Positions 34,290-47,464 of a DNA stretch of 64,000 bases are shown here, piece after piece (position 1 is the stretch's first letter; each line of letters begins with the position of its first letter). The notes under the pieces are model-generated. The model was given only the letters and a program-made list of their open reading frames with translations. It was not told the DNA's origin and made no database searches. Source of the stretch: Tetrapyrgos nigripes (Eukaryota > Basidiomycota > Agaricomycetes > Agaricales > Campanellaceae). Location of the stretch: positions 1-64,000 of the forward strand of contig JAACJM010000103.1 of NCBI GenBank assembly GCA_013368315.1, read 5' to 3'. A program made the position numbers and the translations under genes.

Positions 34290-37200
34290 TGATTGTAAGT
34301 TTCTTCAGAAGACTGAGGGGAAACGGCGAGCCTATGACCGTGAAAAGGGGACTGTGACCGTGAATGGGAAGTCTGAAAGGTTAAAAGGGAAGACGAAAGC
34401 AAACAGGTCGATCAAGACCTCGCAAATGACTACAGAGACAAGGACAAGCTGGCAAGGCTTAGCATGAAATAAGCCAAGGGTAGAAGAAGAAAGCGAAGAA
34501 TAAGAGAATGGGTTTAAGCATCCGTCCCAGTAGGAGTATTAAAGGACGTGTTTTGAACACAGCCGAAAGAGCACGAGGTCCACTCAGGGACGGGACTGGA
34601 ATTGTAGATCGGATCTCCGGACTATCTTTCTGAAACAAATGGTCGGTGTTGTTTATGTCTATTGTCGGCTCACTCCGTTCCGTCCGAGACAGGCTGAATC
34701 CTAGCAAATCAATGTCATTTCACTAAAGATCTTGCCAAAAGTACAAGGAGCAGAAAAGGAAACCGGTTTGTCCCATAATCCCATTTGTTGTCCCATCACG
34801 GTCTAGCCAGACCGTACAGGATGGAGGTTTGATAGGGTCCGACTAGGGGGATTTTCAATGTCCGTCTGCTCCTATGTCATCGGTAATGTCCTATGTATAA
34901 GCTCGAGAACAAGACCTTCTGGCGCAATCGAGGTAGCAGCCAACGAGTCTGGACCCAGTACACGTGGATCACGTTATTTCCCACCTATTGAGGGCCTTCC
35001 TGCGAATAAGTGCTTCTCTGCAATTGACAATCCTTTCTTTCGTTATCTATGTATACTTTCCAGCCCGTCGTCGTCGATGGACACATACATACTCTGCTCT
35101 GATACACATGCTCGCTGAGTCGGTTTCTCCTTCAAAGTAGCTCGGTCGGACTCGCGGTTATGATGAGATACTTAGCGGGCAACTCAAGCCGTAGTCGGAA
35201 AAATCAAGGTTGTATCAGCTTCTTCAAGTTCTCTGACAATATAACGTCTGACTGAAGGTGCTTATGGTGAATTTCATCCAACGCATTGATCCGCTCTGTG
35301 ATTGACAGAAAGAGAGCAGTAGAGAGCAGTACTCGTCGCCTCGGCAAACACCCGGTACATTGAACTCTGTGGTTTTCGCAAGGCTTTCGACTCTAAGAAA
35401 AGGCTCAGAGTCAGAGCAAGAAATTCTTGTTTTTCATACTAACTTGTACCTCTGGTTATGCTCCTCATCTGGTCTGGTTTATGTTGATTGTTGATTGTTC
35501 AAACGTTTAGGAACCCAGAGGAACCCTCGTCCTAGCCAGTCCTAGCCTCTTCCTTCCCGTCGAAATTCAAATCGTGGATAATTGAGTTGAACCTGGCCCT
35601 CAAGGGATCAGTCCCGATGTCATATTACATACCTGTGTGCTCCTGTGTGGGCTCATATTGTTTCCGGCGTCAAAGCTGGCGTCAAGCGGATCGCACCGCC
35701 TCTTATAATATCCATCGCCATGAAATTTGCAGGGTATAGCTTGATGAATCAAAGTCATCGAGCTTCAGTTTAACTCTAACAACGTCTCGTCCTGTGTAAA
35801 TTCAGAACTAGGCCTGCTTTATCTCAGTATCACGCCTGCCACCTAGTCTCTCACAGCCAGACCCTAACGAACCTGCCACCTCTGCCCTCCCTGCACCTTC
35901 TGTAATAAAAGTCGGGCCGTCGGGCCTTGCCGTATCCTAGCCCTTTCAAATCGTGATCCTCTCTAGACGGCCATGGGTCCGGTTCAAAGTGCCGTCAGGC
36001 GGGATAGACAATTAGCTAGATTTTTAAAAAATTGTACCGGGGGGACTTGTTCAAGCAAATAGCAGCCAATCTCCTCAAAAAACAGAGTAAATTGATCTCG
36101 GATGTTTAGTAGGATTCAGGAGTGGCAAACTAACAAGCTTAGGACTGACAACTCGAAGACATTCTCTTCCTTTGCTGTCGGAGGCCATAAGTAAAGGCAA
36201 CCGAGGCAGCAAATTATATCTGTATCACTGAGATATTGATCTTGACTTCAGAGGCCCTTTCAGCGGATTAATGTCTCAAGCACATCAACAGGCAAGCAAG
36301 CCCCCAACCCACTGTGAACCCGAGTCCGACAGGCTCGATCTCATGGATGATTCAGCCCAGATGTCAGATTTCTAATCAGTCTTCAATGTTCAGCTTATCG
36401 ACCAGGCTAAGTAAGCCCCTGTAAGCCCCTCACCCGGATTGATTTCTGGCTTAGTTGAAGAGGAGGAGGGACACTGCATTACCTGGTCTAGGACAAATCG
36501 AAGGTAACTGATCCGCTGGAGTCAGGTACGTAGGACTAATCTTGAGGCTTGAAGCATGAGCAAGGCAAGTTCGAACACAGCTCTAGTCCGCTGTTGATAT
36601 GTATACTGACACAGTAAGCAAATCAGAGTATACAGTACTATACAACCAAGAATATTCATGCGCAAGTCGACTTGAGTAGTCAAGGGGATCACTCCAGTCT
36701 AGGACGTTGACTCTGCCTAAGTAGCATTGGCCTAACCCTTCAATTTTCAAATGTTGAAGACTTGATTATATTGCAGATTTACAGTTGATTTCATGCTGTC
36801 ATAGGATCTGCACCTCCCCCCATGGCACTGCCGCCCTCATTTCGGTCTCTCGCTTTCACAAATTCCCTCATTCGAACTGATCGTTGGCACAGCTTCGGAT
36901 ATCCTTCAGTTTGAAGCGCCCCAGGGCCGCCCATGCCAAGTATATATGTAGCAGTGCGTCGGTGTGTATCAGGACGCAGTGCTTGTTCAACTGTGGCGCA
37001 AGGACTTATCTCGAAAAAAAATCACCCTGGCGAAAATCCACGCCGCGGACAGTGTTCCACGGGATTGAAGCAACGCGGCACTTGGACTTCGACCGATGGC
37101 ACGTATGGCACGTATGGTAGAATGATAGAATCGGTATAGTAACTTATTAAGTGAAAGAGCTAGTTTTCATCAACGTTCTTGACAGCTAAGCGAGGCATGA

Positions 37201-38200
37201 CATTAGGGCTCGTTAGGGTCGTTTGAGTCTGTTTTCAGGGAGCGTCGGGACCCATCCGAAAGGGGAAAAGGACCCGACGCTAGCGATTGACGCGGAGGAT
37301 TGAAGTCTGAGAATGTACACTTCGCAGCTTAAAATTTGGCCATCCATCTTCTCCGCCGTTCAGCAATCCCATCGGAAAGGCATTCTCGGGAGTCTAAAGT
37401 CCGGAATCGTCTACGGTAGCGAGGCCGTAGTTTGAGTGCAAGGCGAAACTTGACTACCTTCGCTATGACTTGACAAGGAAGAAATACAAAACCTGGGCCC
37501 TGATCCCCATTTTACTAATATTACTTCTGTTCAAGGAGGACTTTAGTACTTGAGGGCTTACTGCTCATACGCTTACGAGGCCAGTCCGTTGCTCTTGACA
37601 CTGATCTCAATTCACGCGTTCAACTGTGTCCTCACGCTCCGGGCCTTGCATGTACGCGTGCAGCAGCCTGCAGAACAACGACCTTTTTTTGCCAAGTCTC
37701 CTCCCACATATACAATAACTCAAACCTGGTCTTGGTCCATCATTAGGGACAACGATGAACGTGGAGGCTTTTGTTTATTATTAGTCTTCCATAGAAGTCG
37801 GCTGCCGAGGAGAACACTGGAGAATATAGCAAGACACCATTTTCAAAATGAAGGAAAGACACAACAATTAAAGTGGCAATCCAGTGTTGGAGCGACAGAC
37901 AGAAGGCAGAAAAGCATGGCGGTGGGGTGAGGCGGGGAGAGCGACAATCGAAAAGAATATACTTCACCGCTCGCTACTTTGAGACTTTGCCGACTGAGGT
38001 GGCATATCCGATATCGGAGCACATGAACGAAGAGCATTAATCTACAAAATACAATCAAGTACTGCGATCCAAAAAACATCAGAAAGAGATATCAAACGCG
38101 ATTTGATCGCCAATGATGGACAGGACCCACCATATCGTATGCATATGTATAGTAATCTCAATGAAAAGGACAAAACCTACAAGGGCTGCAAAAGAAGAAG
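34290..38200. other. Gene-poor 3.9 kb
   Basis: The longest stretch without a supported gene. I see only short frames (for example 36884-37139 and 37550-37930) without recognisable content or splice partners. Small local duplications occur (GTAAGCCCCT at 36411-36430, GGCACGTAT at 37095-37115). No transposon protein or RNA gene was recognised. Confidence 0.5.
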
Positions 38201-41200
38201 CTAATAAATTCCGTTGATCTTCTCATGTCCTCCAATACTCATGCTGGCTGTTGAATTAGAGTGCGTCCGGGAACCGTAAGCAGGAAAACTTGAAGGTGGT
38301 GGCTGCTGCTGCTGTTGCTGCTCTCGTTTTTCCCGTGCATGCGCCTGCCTCACAAACGCATATCGCTGGAAATGATTGAGAGCTTGCAAAAACAGTACAC
38401 CAACCTAAGATGCCCACAACGAAACATATTAGCATCGCATCGGCGGTCTGAGACGGACTTGTTACTTACAGGGAAGGTTCGCAAACGATTGAAAAGATCG
38501 ACGGTGGCTTCTCTGACGGACTCTTTCTGGTGCAATAGTCCGAAGCCCAACGGCAGTAGACCCCCGGTGTGAGGCGTAAGATGTGATAGAAGCTGAGGAA
38601 CATGAGAGACGGCAACAAACCACATGGATTCAGATAGTACCTCTGTCACCTGTTCGTAAGTCTTCACCTCATCAGCAATTCTTCGTAATATGGTATACAC
38701 TTCAGAGTCGGACATCTTTTTTGCGTGCCGCAGTCTGAAGATTTGATGTAAAACATCCATTCCTCGTATTGGATTGGTGGCTTGAGACTTGGCAATATCC
38801 TGTCAAAGTCCAAAGCAAGTCAGCGTTTTGCTCAATGAGCAACGAGAGATTGCCAGAAATCTTACCACAGCAAAATAACGGTAGCTATTTGTCAGCCGCC
38901 ACGCCTCGATACGGTGAGCATTTGCCACCAACTCCTTCATACCAGCTTGGTCGTCATTAAAGACGACGCCACTACCCAGCTGAGCTGACCGTGTTGGTAT
39001 TCCTTCCTGGAACGAAGATGTGGGAGGACCAATCTTCGTAGACCCAAAAGCCTCCTCTTCATACCGAGAAGCCAGCCTGACAAACCGTGTCACGTATTCG
39101 GTGAATCTAACCCGCACCAGAGTCTCGCCATAATGGAACTCAATTGCCGATTTTATCTGTTGTACATGGTGTTAATACTAGGATCCATGACTCAGGGCCA
39201 GTCAAGACCCTTCGATAAGGTGATACTGGGAAATTGGGGAAGGGAGAAGACAAGGAAACTCACGTCTTCAATGAATAGGTTGTCTGCGTTGTCAGATTTA
39301 CTAGGATATTCCCCCTTGGGTGCATCTTTTCCTCGGGCTGCATCTTCTTCAGACCCTAATGATGCTTCGGCCTTTAATGTTCCGCTACGTGTTACGAGAG
39401 GGCCAGGTCCAAGACTAGTCAAAGTCACCGGGTACTTGATATGAATATCTTTCGCCACCGTGACATTTCCTGTACTAATATCCAACAGTAAATCCCATGA
39501 GGAAGAGGTCTGAAAGATGGGATTTGTGACCCCAGCAATGTACGCAGATCTGGAGAGAAAACGTAAAAGATGGAATCAGACACTCTACTCTCTTTCTTCC
39601 GCCGACATCTTGAAGCGAGAATAAGAACGTCGGGTACTCACACAGACTCCCACTCCTCCTTATTGTTTAAATTCGCGTACGGAAACGCACGCTCGATGAA
39701 CCCTCTTAGGACGACGCCACAACCGGAGCCTAGAGCACAGGCTGCCAATACGAAACTCGAGACTTCACCAGCTGGCCGTCGATGACCCAGAAATATAATC
39801 TTTTTTCCCGTAATAAGGGCATTGAATAAGATTATTATGGGATGCGTTTGCGGCCCGCTGGAATGTAGATGCGGATGCAAAGGACCAGACACTTGTTGGT
39901 ATGAAGAGAATAGCTTGATGAGGGTGATGAGAGAATACTAGGACGCGGGTCGCCATATAAGGTTCAGCGGCAGCAACAATAAGAATGAACAACAAACTCA
40001 CATCGCCCACTTCCTCCGAGAACGTGAAGAGAGGAAGCTTGATAGGTAATTTGTGGTCTTTGTAGTCCACGGTAGTGTTGAAGTAATGCGTATCCATTAC
40101 AGCAGACCGACCATAGGACGCATCATAGGAAGCGGCATTCCTGTTCATGGGTGCCCGCAAATGAGCTCCATGTGAAGATGCGGATGACGCGTCCGTAGAC
40201 CGTCTCTTCCTAGTGACTGAAGACCCGACCATAGTCGAAGTCATACTCTGCGTGTCATCAGAGACCATATCCAACCCACTCTCATCTCCCACCCAGACGG
40301 CACTGCCACCCAATGAGAAAGAGGCATCCGACGGTGGACTATGAACCGCCGTAGACGGAGCAATCGTTGAGGACGCATCTGTATCCGCTCTCGTCCTACT
40401 ACTCATCCTATCCATCTCTGTCTCGACATTGTTATGCTTACTCCGCATCGTCAACCCATCCTCAAAACTAGTATATGATTCTCCAGAATTCGTTGACCGA
40501 TGTTGCGTTAATTGTGACTGGGCTTTGTGTACATTGATGGCAGAACTCCACGAGCTGGGTCGTCCAGTAGGTTGTGGTGTAGTGAATTTTTCGGCAAAGA
40601 TGTCTTTGCGTTCTGAGACGCGCATGATTAGCTTTTCGTGACGAGTCAGAATAGGTGCCGCTGAAAAGTCCATCGAGTTAACGGCGTCGAAGAGGCGAGC
40701 AAGACAATCTTGAGATGGGTTGGAAAGGTAGTCGTCGAGGGCCATTAGGAGTACGGGCTGGTATTATCAACAATCAGAGTGGGCGTATATATAAACAGGA
40801 GGAGCACACCTTGAAAATCTGTATGAAAGGATGTCGAGTGCATATCGCTAACGCCAATACCCTTGCTCCTCTTCATGCCCAAACGCAATTTAACCAGAGC
40901 AGCACATGGATAAACCAGAACACATGTCAATTCCAACATCCCTATCCCTATTAGAGAACCCAAACGCACCTTTCTGCCGTCTTATCATGCTTAGTCCTAA
41001 CCAAGTTCAACACGCATAGCAGATCAGGCTTCTCTTCGTCCTCCTCTCCTGGTAAACCCTTCGACTTGAGGTCAGGCGAATCAAGCGCAAGGACGGGTGA
41101 TATCGTGTTGAAAGGCGTTTGGTTTAGGAAGAAGATGGTCCAATCGTCTAGCTGCGTCTCTGCGCCGTCGGGTAACATTGACATTGCGAGTACTCTTCAT

Positions 41201-41514
41201 CGTTGTGATAGCCAAGCAAGTCGGAAGAAACACAAGTAGGGGGCAAGGGCATTCCATTTTTGCAATAGGGTTCCGTTCCATAGCATATGTTGAAGAGAAG
41301 GGTAACCATCCGTCCCATGTAAGAATTGAGGATAAGGACATAGTGGAATTGGTTAGCATAACTACAAGGCATAACCCCCAAAAGGAGCAAGCAAAGCGAC
41401 GCACGATTCATCGACACCGAGAGGTTGTGGAAACTGATACTTGAGTTGGGCCCCTTCGAGAATGTGAAATTCCGCTAGGAGGACGAACGAACAATGGTTG
41501 CCGTTGCTACCCAT
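38201..41514 (-). CDS. AFI1: AFI1-like polarity protein (Arf3-docking and SPA domains)
   Basis: Nine exons in phase (41514-41405, 41194-40970, 40870-40810, 40757-40002, 39937-39642, 39549-39264, 39156-38866, 38799-38470, 38404-38201) give about 852 residues. Yeast Afi1 binds Arf3 and keeps polarised growth sites stable at the cortex. The N-terminal docking part has CSFVLLAEFHILEGAQLKYQ, DDWTIFFLNQTPF and RHPFIQIFKPVLLMALDDYL. A long Ser/Thr/Arg linker (exon 4) separates it from the SPA part: KLPIKLPLFTFSEEVGDYSL, TGKKIIFLGHRRPAGEVSSF, GFIERAFPYANLNNKEEWES, ISTGNVTVAKDIHIKYPV and LVRVRFTEYVTRFVRLAS. A poly-Gln patch lies near the C terminus. The domain has a DENN-like architecture, so a role as Rab exchange factor is possible. 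Intron 1 (210 nt) is longer than usual. Confidence 0.87.
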
Positions 41515-42074
41515 GGTAGTTTGGTTGGATATTAGGCGATGATAGATGGTGTAGGTTAAATTGGAATAGTGGTGGTTGGTTCAGTGTCAACTAAACTCCA
41601 AATTGGTTGATGTACAATGCTCGGGCTAGCCTCCTCGTCGAGAGCGTTGCCCAAGGTCTTGAGGACCGCCTCGGTGTCCGAATTCCTCTTCCTCTTCGTC
41701 CTCGTTACAGCCGACTTTGGAGCCGAGAGGCTGGATATAGTTACTGACGATGATGGAGTAGAAGGATCAACAATAAGGCTATTCTAGCAACGATTTACTT
41801 CCGTACGCGAGTCTAACCTCAAATCTCAGAGAAAGGATTGCACCCGATAGCGTCAACTCGACCTACAACTAGCTAAACTGTTCCGATCGCGACAACGACA
41901 GCAAAGAAAGTCAATGCTTCAGTCAGAGATATACGTAAAGAAAGCTTCCAGAAAACGCTAGAGAAAAAAGTTGAGAACATTGAGATAACCGTAGTATATG
42001 TTTATGAGACGCTGAAAAGTAGATGCTTGTTCAACAGCTCAAACCATCCATCCCTCTCCAGCCAGGCTGAACGT
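41515..42074. other. Intergenic: AFI1 upstream region and protease 3' region
   Basis: No gene seen in the 560 bp between these two minus-strand genes. Confidence 0.5.
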
Positions 42075-44429
42075 TCATGCAAGCAGCCACGATGTCAAAA
42101 GCGTAAGGCCAGACAACAACATCAGAGGTCCGTTTATTGAGGATGTCACTGAGTTTGACCCGTCTTCAAAAGCAAAGAAAGAAAGAAAGTCGTCAATCTT
42201 TCACAAACTTGTGAGAACACAGAAAACACTCACTCCCAGATCCCGACGTAGACGAAGGGCCTATTGACGGCGTGACAAGACCAGGTCCAGTTGAAGTCAC
42301 AGTGGGAGAAACACCGGTAGACGAGATGCCAATGATGGAGAAGCCCGAATCGGTCCCAGTCAGTGTCGATCCATCTGATGATGATGAAGAGGGGACTGTA
42401 CCTGAGCCCCCGGCCGCACCAGATAACTGAGCAAAACCGATTTGCGGAGGGTTTCCGTTTTGGAAGACTGAATAGACATTTTTCTGCGTTGATAGGAGGG
42501 AGAAAAGGGTAAGTCAGGAGTCATGGGCAGGCACAGAGTTACAGGCAAGGCTTAGCGTTAATAAAACGAAGAAAAACAAAAAAGGTACTGCATCGAAGGA
42601 CAGACAGGCAGAGCGAAACAACAAAGCATGCACAACAGACCTAAAAAAGAAAGGACAAAAGAAACCCACCAAAAACGTAGCCCCAACAACCCAATTGGGA
42701 TTACCCTGTCCACTCTCAATATTACTACCGAGACTCAAATCAAAAATTCCTCCCAAGCAAAACGAGCTTCCAGAGTTGACAGGACCAAGGTTCATATCCG
42801 CTGTCGAGATACCCCAGCTTTTGCCTCCAAAGGACATGGATACGGCGACATTGGTGTCGCAGGCTAAAGAAAAGACCCACAAAGGTCAATTCGATTGATA
42901 CCATGGAAGAAAAGATCAAGGGGCATACGGAAAGCAAAAAACCCATCCATCCCTCTTACAGGACCAGAATTCGGAACAGCGTTCCAAATAGCCTCCACGT
43001 CGTTGGTAGGGCCGCCAATCAATGTAGTCCCAGTGTCAATGGCCGATAAAGCAGAGTCGCCCGTGGTTACCGAGACCGATTTGCCATTGACAGTGACGCC
43101 TATGCAAGCCGAAGAAGAGTCATTAGTATTCAAAGCACACACCATAAACAATAATCCAAGCACTCAAAAAGAGCGATCCACGTACTCATCAGGTTCAACA
43201 ACCAAAAGCTAGGGTCTCCCGTTGTCTTTAAAAATTCTATATCACCAGTAAAGAGCGTGTTGTTCACTCCACCAAGGGTGAAGACACCTCCGGGTTCCTC
43301 GGATGCGACATTGTCTTGCCCTCTGAACCTCGTCAACCAGAATGCCATCTCCTGGTTCGTGAGTTGACCTTTATTCGCAAGTGTTTCCCAAAAAGGAGTG
43401 GCACCCGTCGACGATAGGGGTGAGAATCCCAGACCCATGATACCAGAAACCGAGCCTTGGAGGAGTTGGGCTGATGTTGTGTCGACGGTTACTGTGTGCC
43501 AGAAAAAAATGAAATGAAAGAAAAGGTTTGTCAATCAACGCCGAAACCAGAAAAAAATCAGAGAAAACCTACAAAATCCCTGCGAAGGAACCGTAAACCC
43601 CGCCATCTGCACTGTATCCGCCGCCAATGAACCCGAAACTTCTCCCGAACCATATCTAATTGTTGTTCCTTCCGATGATGTTTTCAATGATGAAGAGGAT
43701 TTGGTGTTAAACATGGGAGTGCCTTTCGTGCATGTCTGACAAGAATCGGACACTACCCAAAGATCTGAACTTCCTGTGTCGAGGATGACATTGAGAGATT
43801 GGGCGCTGCGTAATTGTCAGGTTAGCATCAGCTTTTGCTTGAACATGGGGTCAAAACCGAAATAAAGCCATGGCGCTGGACTGACGTCACAAAGTCATTT
43901 CTGGGCCACACAGAGAATATTGTGTGCCCTGAGAAAAACGTAACCAAGAGTCCAGAAGGACTCCACAACGCAGACAAATGAAACGCATTGAAGGGGTAAC
44001 ACCAGTCAGGGGTTTCAAAAGCCATGGAAACAGGGAACTTGAAAGAATGAGCTAGAGTAAACTCACGGAGAGCCGATATCAACTTGTCCAAAGTAGCTAG
44101 CATCGGTTTGCTAGACAAACGAGGAACAGAAGGGCTTTAGAATCGACCTTCGTCGTCTGGTTTCAATATCAACACACCTGGTTGACAATACTAATCCCAG
44201 AAACATCCCTTTTACTCCCTCGCACTGTTTTCCTACTTGACGATGTCGAGTTTGAAGTGGAATAGTTATACTTGGACCTCAAGTTATTCGCTGCAGCTTG
44301 CCAAAAGTCAAGGTCCCTGTGTCCTCCAGTGGATCGGGTAATGAGGGGTATATGGATTGGTTCTGCATGAGACGGTTGGAGTTGTACAGAAAGCAAGAAC
44401 AAAGCGAGTGAGAGGTATGGAGGTATCAT
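42075..44429 (-). CDS. GPI-anchored pepsin-like aspartic protease
   Basis: Eight exons in phase (44429-44178, 44110-44067, 43805-43573, 43491-43186, 43099-42929, 42863-42670, 42483-42234, 42163-42075) give about 512 residues. A signal peptide (MIPPYLSLALFLLSVQLQPS) and propeptide lead into the A1 peptidase fold. The first catalytic Asp is in VILDTGSSDLWV, the second in SAIDTGTTLIGG; the family's flap-region Tyr lies in TIRYGSGEVSG. After the core comes a Ser/Gly/Thr linker and a C-terminal hydrophobic segment (LMLLSGLTLLTSWLLA) preceded by small residues, typical of a GPI-anchor signal. It should act at the cell surface or wall, as yapsins do. The donor after 42929 is inside what could be read as coding; choosing it restores the conserved FFAFPCDTNVAVSMSFGG. 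Introns 2 and 6 are long (261 and 186 nt). Confidence 0.92.
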
Positions 44430-45081
44430 ATCAGAGGGTCGTGAAGGGGTATTGGCGGTGAGAAGGAAAGTAGGAAACGAAAGGAAGGGTGCTAAAGAGC
44501 AACTTGAGAAAGTTATACCCGGCAACGCAATGGCCAAGCAAAACACCGGCAACGTCTGATCACATCCTTACTTATGACGCTGCGCAATTGGCGCCATCCT
44601 GGGAGTCGGAACTCCATCACTTCCTCCTTCCTATTTTTACTGAGAACCAAAAATAAATATCTAAGTGAGATTGTAGGAGTTCTCGTTTGCAAAGAAAAAG
44701 AAGATGAAAGCGATTTCTCAGAGGTTTACTCGGTATACTTGGCGCGCGACTCGGCGACTCGGTCTGGACTTCGTACATATTGCTGCCATCAAGAGACGTG
44801 CCATCCGCCAGCCTCATGCATGTGTACCTCCTTGCATGACTGGAGACAGCTAGCATCAACGCAGGCGTACGCTGCGGAAGCAGACACTACTTATAAATCA
44901 CGGTGTATACTTAGCTCGGAGCCAAAGAGGCAGTGGACGATTGGATGTGCTAGAAGAACGGCAGTAGAAAACGAGGTCTGATGCAAGGCCATTGACATGA
45001 TGCATTATTGATGAAGATGTCCATCTTCGCTGTTCAGGACAGGAACCACGAACGGGTCCTAGTCCATCCATCCACACTAAA
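44430..45081. other. Intergenic: protease promoter and exonuclease 3' region
   Basis: A plus-strand frame at 44574-44981 has no recognisable features and I do not call it. Confidence 0.5.
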
Positions 45082-47464
45082 CTACGTCTTAATCCCCAAA
45101 AACAACAAACCCCTCTTCGTCAACTCCACTGCTTCCTCCAAAGCCCTAACATCACCCGCTTTCCATTGTTCATCCTTCTCCAGAGTGTCCGTGGGTTTCC
45201 CACTCCTTATCGCCGTCTCAAACGCATTCTTCCTTGCATTGAGAGCAACCATATTCCTGGGATCTGAATGACCCGTAAAGATGATCAACGCAGTTGAAGA
45301 AGGAAGAGCGGCATAAATTGTCTTGAGCTGTGTATTCAGCTGAGTTAGATTCGCATCAAGCTCTTCTTGCGTCGGAGGTGGAGAAGGAGGAGGCGGTGGA
45401 GCATCTGGAGCTTGTTTTGGCGTAGTCCCTGTAACAAGCAAACCAGATTAGCAAACTTTCTTGAAGATGCTAAAAACAGAAATGCAAGAAAAGAAATCAC
45501 TCACATCCTTTCAGATTCGCCAGCGCCATCAACCTGCCAAACACAAAATCATGCGAAGGCGTCAGGTCCAATATGGCTTTGACGACTTCATCATCATCCT
45601 CACAGCCAACACTCTTCGTCGACTTATTCCCATGCATCATTCCAGGATTGCCTCGATCTACTACTGCTGTCCTTATACTCCCAGGCCCACCTCCAGATCT
45701 TTTATGCGCCCTATTCATCCTTTCAAAAATACTCTCATAATCCGTCTTGAACTCCCCAAACCCAGGTCCTTCAGCGATCTTTTTTTGTAAAAGCTCTAAG
45801 CACGCACGAGCGTCTTCTTCGGGGTCGTGACCTCCCTCTCCACGGGTTTGGATCTCGCGGTTACACCATTTTTTGGTGAGCCAGGCTAGACCGGGTTTGA
45901 GTGGTCGACCTCGAGGGTGGTGGTAGAGGAGTGCGGTGTCGATGCATAATGGATGACAGATTTTGAGGGCTTTCAAGTCGGATTCGAGAGAATGACCGAT
46001 GAGAATTGGAGTTGGAGGTGTGGGTGTGGATTGTTTGGAAGTGGAGAATGGATTAGGGGGAGGTGGGCTAAGAAGCTTGAGGATGTGTGCTTGGGCTTCA
46101 GAGAAGGTGGTGTTGGCTGTTGCGAGTGCTTCGGCAGTGATTCCTGACCACCTGGCGAAAACAAAAAATCAGATAAAGAGTAAAGGAGATGTTTTTTTGC
46201 AAGTACCGTGTCAGATAGTCTGTAACAGGCTTAGACGGTTTGACTAGTGAGTCATAAATGACTTTCTGGGTGTAAAAGTCGATGACGCAGACTCTCGTGA
46301 GCTCTTTGCCTGCTTCGGTGAGACACTGTTGGTTAAGGCCAAGGCAAGCATGAGATTAAAAAACCTTTCGTCGAATAATCAGAGAAAGTGAACGTACCAT
46401 TTCACAGTCAATACTATACACCTTTCGTTTAGGTTTTCCTTTGGAAGGCGTCAATGAAGACTCCTTCGGCTGTTCAGGTGTCTCTACCCACCCAGGAGTC
46501 TTCTCGAACACCGAAGCCATGTAAGAAGGTACAGGGTATTCGTTCTCGATCATTTGTTCTACGGTCAACAAATACTGGGAAGGATCCTGGTCACGAAGAC
46601 GTCCTAGAAATTCTGTTTAGTTATATCCACCCTTCATGAAAGAAACAGTGATACACACCATTATGTTGCTGTTGCTCCATCCGTCTCTTCCTCTCTGCAG
46701 TAGTGATTGGACATGAGAAGAATGTGCTAAGAATACTGTGCATCCGTGTCTGATCTCCTGGGGCTTTCGTTGGACATGCATGACTAAATGTCGAAGCGAT
46801 GAATGGAAGTCCTGTTTGTGCGTTACCAGGGACATTTCTAGGCGGTAGTGGTATCGAGATCGGGAGGTTCGGGTTTGAAGTTGCTGACGTCGGAAGAGGT
46901 GGGAGCGAGAGAATATCGGGAGTAAGTCCGGGAATGAGAAGAATGAGAACTTTGGGAATCAGAGCTGCATTCTGGTTGGAAGAAAGAAGGTCAGACGAGT
47001 ATAATACAACAAGACATGGAGGACTCACATCTACACGTAACCAATTCGGAGGAGGTGAATCCGCAATGATATGTAGCGCCAAATCCCGTATTTCCTGCAA
47101 AGTATTGGGCTAAATCCACAGAGTCTTAGCAGAAGGCGTAAATACACACCTCGATTCCTACCGCATGATGCCTTTGAGCAATATCCGAGTTGGAATACAT
47201 GAATCTAGGTTGCGTCGTCTGCATTTCAGATGAGTTCACAGTGTCCAAACAGTCAGAGATACTCACCATCCTCTGCTCGGTCCTTTTCTCCTTCTTCTTC
47301 TTGCGCTTTTCGACTTTGGTCCATTCGCCGGCACCGGTGCCATCGCTAACACCGGTACCGGTAGCTTGGATCTCTTGCACTGTTTCGGTGACAGTTTCAA
47401 CGACCTTGGCCTTTTTTTTGGGGACTTCTGTTCTGGAGGGAGAGGAATTTTGAGCCCTCTTCAT
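45082..47464 (-). CDS. REX1: REX1-like RNA exonuclease (DEDDh 3'-5' exonuclease)
   Basis: Eight exons in phase (47464-47267, 47218-47150, 47094-47029, 46971-46659, 46603-46398, 46325-46207, 46151-45505, 45428-45082) give about 654 residues. The family trims 3' ends of 5S rRNA, tRNA and 5.8S precursors in the nucleus. The start MKRAQNSSPSRTE lies before a Lys-rich nuclear-localisation stretch (VEKRKKKKEKR). A conserved upstream segment (EIRDLALHIIADSPPPNWL) precedes the exonuclease domain: VYSIDCEMC supplies the first Asp and Glu, PILIGHSLESDLKALK the next Asp, and GHDPEEDARACLELL the His and last Asp. So all catalytic residues are present. A Pro-rich linker and an extra C-terminal folded segment follow. 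It is divergent from the FAD oxidase gene. Confidence 0.88.

Noticed and set aside
36559..36590. GTTCGAAC sequence resembling a tRNA B box
   Set aside because: No matching A box, acceptor stem or cloverleaf could be drawn around it.
37550..37930. 126-codon plus-strand frame
   Set aside because: No recognisable domain, signal or splice partner; composition looks non-coding.
41148..41417. Open frame inside AFI1 intron 1 with a hydrophobic start
   Set aside because: It lies between a good donor and acceptor that join conserved exons in phase; it is probably intronic.
42360..42900. Plus- and minus-strand frames across the protease introns
   Set aside because: They run through introns and exons of a well-supported protease gene.
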